Origin: Indioceanicola profundi
GTDB taxonomy: Bacteria; Pseudomonadota; Alphaproteobacteria; Azospirillales; Azospirillaceae
DNA: 64,000 nucleotides
Assembly (NCBI RefSeq): GCF_003568845.1
Contig: NZ_CP030126.1
Span: 2,135,001 to 2,199,000 of the forward strand
Reading direction: 5' to 3'
The notes under the pieces are model-generated. The model searched no databases. It was not told the origin of the DNA and saw nothing but the letters and a program-made list of their open reading frames with translations. The number at the start of each line of letters is the position of its first letter. The first letter of the stretch is position 1. Positions 60,841-64,000 of the stretch are shown here, one piece after another. The position numbers and the translations under genes were made by a program.

Positions 60841-61911
60841 CTATCCTTCCACATAGACCAGGATGGCCCCGCCCACGGCAGTGAAGAACAGGGTCGGTCC
60901 CCAGGCCGCCAGAACGGGGGGCAGCACCCCGGCCTCTCCCAGCGCCACCAGAAGCCCGTCGGCCAGCAGGAACACCAACCCGATGCTGATGCCCAGCGCC
61001 AGCGCGCCCTGCGCCCCGCCGCGCCGCCGCAGCCCATGTGCCACCGGTGCGGCCAGCAGCAGCATGACGAGCGAGGCCAACGGGCCGGAATAGGTTTCAT
61101 GCAGGCGGGTCTGGTAATAGGCTGGGCTCTGGTTTCCGGACCACTGGCCGCGCAGGATGCTGCGCAGCCGCAGGAACGGGATGTTCTGCACCGGCTGGGT
61201 CAGCTCCACCACATTTGCCGGATGCAGGCGGACGTCCCAGGCAAGCTCGTCGAACCGCTCCAGCCGGGCGTCATTCCGCAGGTCGACGCGGGTCGCCTGC
61301 TCCAACTGCCAACCGCTGGGCGTGAAGACCGCGACCGATGCGGTCAGCCGCTCGGTCACCCTCCCGTCCTCGTCCCGGACGAAAATGCGAACATCCTCCA
61401 GCCGCTGCCCGTCCTCGCGGACCCGCTGGGCGGAGACGACGTTTTCCCCGACCCGGAGCCAGAGCGGGTCTTCCTTCCTCGGCTCATCGCCCGGAGGCTC
61501 GGTCGCGGCCCACCATGTGAAGAAGGCCCGTTCGGCCCTTGGGGCGATCTGGTCGGCCAGGATCAGGTGGAACACGGCCACCGCGGCGGCTGCCGGCACC
61601 AGCGCCCATAGGAGCTGATAAGGCGTCAGCCCGGCGGAGCGCATGGCCACCACCTCGTTATTCTGGGCCAGTCCCCAGAGCGTCACGAGTGAGCCGATCA
61701 GAACGGCCAGCGGCACCAGCCGTTCCAGCATCACCGGCAGGCGCAGGGCGGCATAGCGGCCGAGGTCCAGAAATCCCCCGCCCCGCTCCAGCACCGCGCT
61801 GGCCGCGTCGAGCAGGTCGAGAAGTTGCAGCAGGGCTGCGAGCGCCACCAGCACCGCCAGGCAGCGGGCCAGGAAAATGCGCGTCATGTAACGTGCGATG
61901 ACGCCGGTCAT
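60841..61911 (-). CDS. lptG: LPS export permease LptG
   Basis: A 356-aa YjgP/YjgQ-family inner-membrane permease. Helices at about 10-30, 50-80 and 90-115, a periplasmic beta-jellyroll (about 130-250), then helices near 268-350. The segment NNEVVAMRSAGLTPYQLL is the coupling region for LptB. With LptF and LptB it extracts LPS from the inner membrane. The start overlaps the lptF stop (ATGA). Confidence 0.93.
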   Translation of the reverse strand: MTGVIARYMTRIFLARCLAVLVALAALLQLLDLLDAASAVLERGGGFLDLGRYAALRLPVMLERLVPLAVLIGSLVTLWGLAQNNEVVAMRSAGLTPYQLLWALVPAAAAVAVFHLILADQIAPRAERAFFTWWAATEPPGDEPRKEDPLWLRVGENVVSAQRVREDGQRLEDVRIFVRDEDGRVTERLTASVAVFTPSGWQLEQATRVDLRNDARLERFDELAWDVRLHPANVVELTQPVQNIPFLRLRSILRGQWSGNQSPAYYQTRLHETYSGPLASLVMLLLAAPVAHGLRRRGGAQGALALGISIGLVFLLADGLLVALGEAGVLPPVLAAWGPTLFFTAVGGAILVYVEG

Positions 61912-63149
61912 GCCGCCCCCCGCTTCCGCTTGCGCCGCCGCGGCAACAGGCGGCCCATATCCTGCGCTAGGCCTTCGATCCGGTCGAAGGCGTGACCGAA
62001 CGGGTTCTCTCCCGGCCTGACCTGGGCGCGGTGGAACAGCCATGCGCACAGGATGCTGAACAGGACGAAGGGCACCCAGATGCCCAGTGCAGGCGGAATG
62101 CGCCCCACATCGCCCAGACTCTCACCGAACTGGAGGGAGTGGTTGTAGAGCACCAGGATCACCGCCGCCACGGCGATGCCGACACCCCGCCGGGCGCGCT
62201 TCGCTGCCATGCCCATCGGCACGGCCAGCAGCGGCAAGAGCGGCAGGGTCAGGGCACGGGCCAGCCGCGCATTGAATTCCGCCTCCAGCTGGCTTTTCGG
62301 GGTCAGGGAGAAGGGCGCATGTATCTCCCCCCACAGTTCCAGCAGCGTCAGCTCCCGCTCATTCCCGCCGCGGGCGCGGAAGGGAGGCGCTTCCAGCGAG
62401 AAATCGCGGTCCAGGGTCAGCCTGCCGAAGCTCAGCACCTGCGGCTCCGCGTCCGAAGGGGTGCGGAGCTGCACCCCGTCCTCCAATGTCAGAAGGATGC
62501 GGGTGCGTTCCTCGTTCGTGCCCAGAACGCCGCGGGCAGCCGTGGTCACCAGCTCGGCTCCCTCGCGGACCTGATGGACGAAGACCCGCTCCAGCTCCCG
62601 CCCGGTGGGATCGACCATGTCGGCCGTGATGGTCAGCCCGTCGCCCGCGTCGACGAAGGCCGCCTGCGGCACGGTGGCGTCCCAGGCTGCATAGACCACG
62701 CTGTGATAGATGGCCCCGTAGGCATAGCGGCTATAGGGCTGCACGAAGCCGAACAGCAGGATGGAGAAGACCATCAGCCCGGCCCCCATCCACAGGAACG
62801 GCCGGGCGAAGCGCGCCACCGACAGGCCGGTGGACTGCAGAGCGTCCAGCTCGTTCTCCTCTCCGAACTTGGAGACGACGACGAAGATGCTGATGAAGAA
62901 CGCCGCCGGCAGGGCCAGGCCGAGATAATGCGGGACCAGATTGGCCGCCATCCGCAGCACCAGGTCGAACGGCCCGCCATGGTTGGCCAGCAGGTCGAAC
63001 AGGCGCAGGATGCGCTCCATCAGCAGCGCGATCAGCACCACCGTGAGGGAGACCAGCAACGGCTTGGTCGTCTCCCGCATGATGTACCGGTCGAGCAGCC
63101 GGGTGCTGGACGGAAACCGTCCGCGCCGAGCAGACCGCGCCATTTCCAT
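61908..63149 (-). CDS. lptF: LPS export permease LptF
   Basis: A 413-aa permease, same layout as LptG. LLDRYIMRETTKPLLVSLTV opens helix 1, ENELDALQSTGLSVARFARPF is the LptB-coupling segment, and the periplasmic domain spans about 150-290. The C terminus is very basic (RRRKRKRG). ATG 63149 is chosen (AGGGAC upstream); the frame extends to 63185. The first codons precede the HIT stop at 63167 by 17 nt. Confidence 0.93.
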   Translation of the reverse strand: MEMARSARRGRFPSSTRLLDRYIMRETTKPLLVSLTVVLIALLMERILRLFDLLANHGGPFDLVLRMAANLVPHYLGLALPAAFFISIFVVVSKFGEENELDALQSTGLSVARFARPFLWMGAGLMVFSILLFGFVQPYSRYAYGAIYHSVVYAAWDATVPQAAFVDAGDGLTITADMVDPTGRELERVFVHQVREGAELVTTAARGVLGTNEERTRILLTLEDGVQLRTPSDAEPQVLSFGRLTLDRDFSLEAPPFRARGGNERELTLLELWGEIHAPFSLTPKSQLEAEFNARLARALTLPLLPLLAVPMGMAAKRARRGVGIAVAAVILVLYNHSLQFGESLGDVGRIPPALGIWVPFVLFSILCAWLFHRAQVRPGENPFGHAFDRIEGLAQDMGRLLPRRRKRKRGAA

Positions 63150-63166
63150 TGTCCCTGTTCCGTCCT

Positions 63167-63607
63167 TCAACGTACCGCCGCCCATAGGGCCTTCAACTCC
63201 GCCACCAGCGCGTTCCGCTGCCCGTCGGACAGCGCCACCGCCGGCGAAAGGGCCGGCGGGCCGGGCCAGCCCGTGTCGGGGAAGCTTACTCCCCCATGCT
63301 CCCGCGCCCCCTCATAGCGGGGAATGACATGGAAGTGTACGTCCGGGTCCACCATCATCAGCATCAGGTAATTGATCTTCTGGTATCCCACGAACCGCGA
63401 CAGCATCGATTCCGCTCCCGCCACCGCCTTCTGGAGATCCGCGAAGGCTTCCGGGCTTACCTGTCCGAAGGCGGTCGCCGGTTCCTTGCAGACCAGCACC
63501 AGCGCGCCCAGCGTCGGCTGCTGGGGGCGGAGCTGGACGGTCCAGTAGGTGGTTTCCGCAATCAGGCTCTGCGGATGGCCGAACTTGGCCATGGTGGGAT
63601 TGATCAT
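63167..63607 (-). CDS. HIT family (Fhit/HINT-like) hydrolase
   Basis: A 146-aa histidine-triad protein. The motif HFHVIPRY provides the triad-type His residues (variant of HxHxHxx). KINYLMLMMVDPDVHFHVIP spans the core strand. ATG 63607 or 63592 may be the start. HIT proteins hydrolyse nucleoside phosphoramidates or dinucleotides. It is 17 nt upstream of lptF, probably in the same operon. Confidence 0.88.
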   Translation of the reverse strand: MINPTMAKFGHPQSLIAETTYWTVQLRPQQPTLGALVLVCKEPATAFGQVSPEAFADLQKAVAGAESMLSRFVGYQKINYLMLMMVDPDVHFHVIPRYEGAREHGGVSFPDTGWPGPPALSPAVALSDGQRNALVAELKALWAAVR

Positions 63608-63769
63608 CGAACCATTCCGGTCAGGATAGGATCGCCCCGTTACTCCGGGCTGTGACGCCCGGCACGGAACGGAGGTGAATCCGGCCAGTCTAGGGGCAAG
63701 CGCCGGCCTGCGCAAACAAGCGCGTCCGGCATCCGCCCATCGGAGGGAGGGCGGCACCGGACGCCCCGG

Positions 63770-63982
63770 TCACGCCGCAGCCGTGGGAGGGCCTGCCGCC
63801 GGCCCGGCCAGCAACAGGTCGAACCGACCCAGCGTCTCGAAACCCGCCTCGTCGGCCGTCAGCCCGCGAAGGGTCACCTCGGCCCGCCAGCCCTTCCCTT
63901 CCTCCCGGCGGACCCGAACCAGGGTCCAGCGGGCGGCATCGTGATGCTTGTGCCGCACGGCGGAGGCGGAGGGCACGGTCAT
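63770..63982 (-). CDS. Small protein of unknown function
   Basis: A 70-aa frame, starting MTVPSASAVRHKHHDAARWT, then LVRVRREEGKGWRAEVTLRG. The alternating beta-like pattern (WTLVRVRR, WRAEVTLRG) looks protein-like, but the family is unrecognised and the gene is close to the window edge. It is in the same direction as the HIT gene, 163 nt upstream. Confidence 0.45.
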   Translation of the reverse strand: MTVPSASAVRHKHHDAARWTLVRVRREEGKGWRAEVTLRGLTADEAGFETLGRFDLLLAGPAAGPPTAAA

Positions 63983-64000
63983 GGATGGGATCGGCCCCAG

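Overview
The window is a GC-rich (roughly two-thirds G+C) chromosomal segment of an alphaproteobacterium. The gene content fits the Rhodospirillales, probably near Azospirillum or its relatives, but this is inferred from families and synteny and no species is identified. Supporting signs are the UPF0262, DUF2948, DUF3775 and DUF3618 families, a hisG-hisD-UPF0262-phosphatase-infA-maf-rng-yacG-tRNA-Phe gene order, minCDE, short-form HisG, two-subunit GlyQS and an RpoH-type sigma factor. Nearly all genes are intact chromosomal housekeeping genes. Mobile DNA is limited to decayed remnants.

Layout. 1-6.3 kb: the 5' end of a radical SAM gene, a DUF3618 membrane protein, a secreted unknown, carB and greA. 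6.5-8.1 kb: the mlaE-mlaF lipid transporter. 8.3-17.2 kb: nine same-strand genes, mostly overlapping or closely spaced (inositol-3-phosphate synthase, CgeB-like glycosyltransferase, sugar nucleotidyltransferase, methyltransferase, a circularly permuted glycoside hydrolase, PIG-L deacetylase, GT4 glycosyltransferase, CelD/FemAB-like acyltransferase, and a protein of unknown function). This is the best candidate for an undescribed system: it looks like a pathway that builds, deacetylates and re-acylates an inositol-based glycoconjugate. 17.3-26.7 kb: dps, a MaoC hydratase, an alpha/beta hydrolase, phoH, minCDE, panB, small membrane and stress proteins, rpoH with a good heat-shock-type promoter, and a DUF3775 gene whose ribosome site lies in a hairpin. 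26.8-28.6 kb: a split aerotaxis-type pair (PAS protein plus transducer). 28.9-32.8 kb: arfB, a higBA relic, an OpgC-like acyltransferase, an SGNH hydrolase and an IS5-type relic next to tRNA-Phe.

32.9-41.3 kb is a long minus-strand housekeeping block (tRNA-Phe, yacG, rng, maf, infA, phosphatase, UPF0262, hisD, hisG, DUF2948, murA, dcd). 41.4-48.1 kb holds tRNA-Thr, a Sel1/SPOR protein, ygfZ, a very large HAMP/coiled-coil membrane protein and a PRC-barrel protein. 48.2-54.6 kb carries ppdK, glyS and glyQ. GlyS contains an in-frame, low-GC, palindrome-bearing insertion. 54.7-57.9 kb has an Lrp/AsnC regulator divergent from ald, then an erythromycin-esterase-family gene. 57.9-60.7 kb is a three-gene overlapping operon (fatty acid hydroxylase, GNAT-like protein, NTP transferase) that may make a modified membrane lipid. 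60.8-64 kb holds lptG, lptF, a HIT protein and a small unknown.

Several extragenic palindromic repeat families occur between genes (6.36, 14.15, 38.6-38.8, 51.2 and 57.9 kb). No CRISPR array, rRNA operon, prophage or intact insertion sequence was seen.
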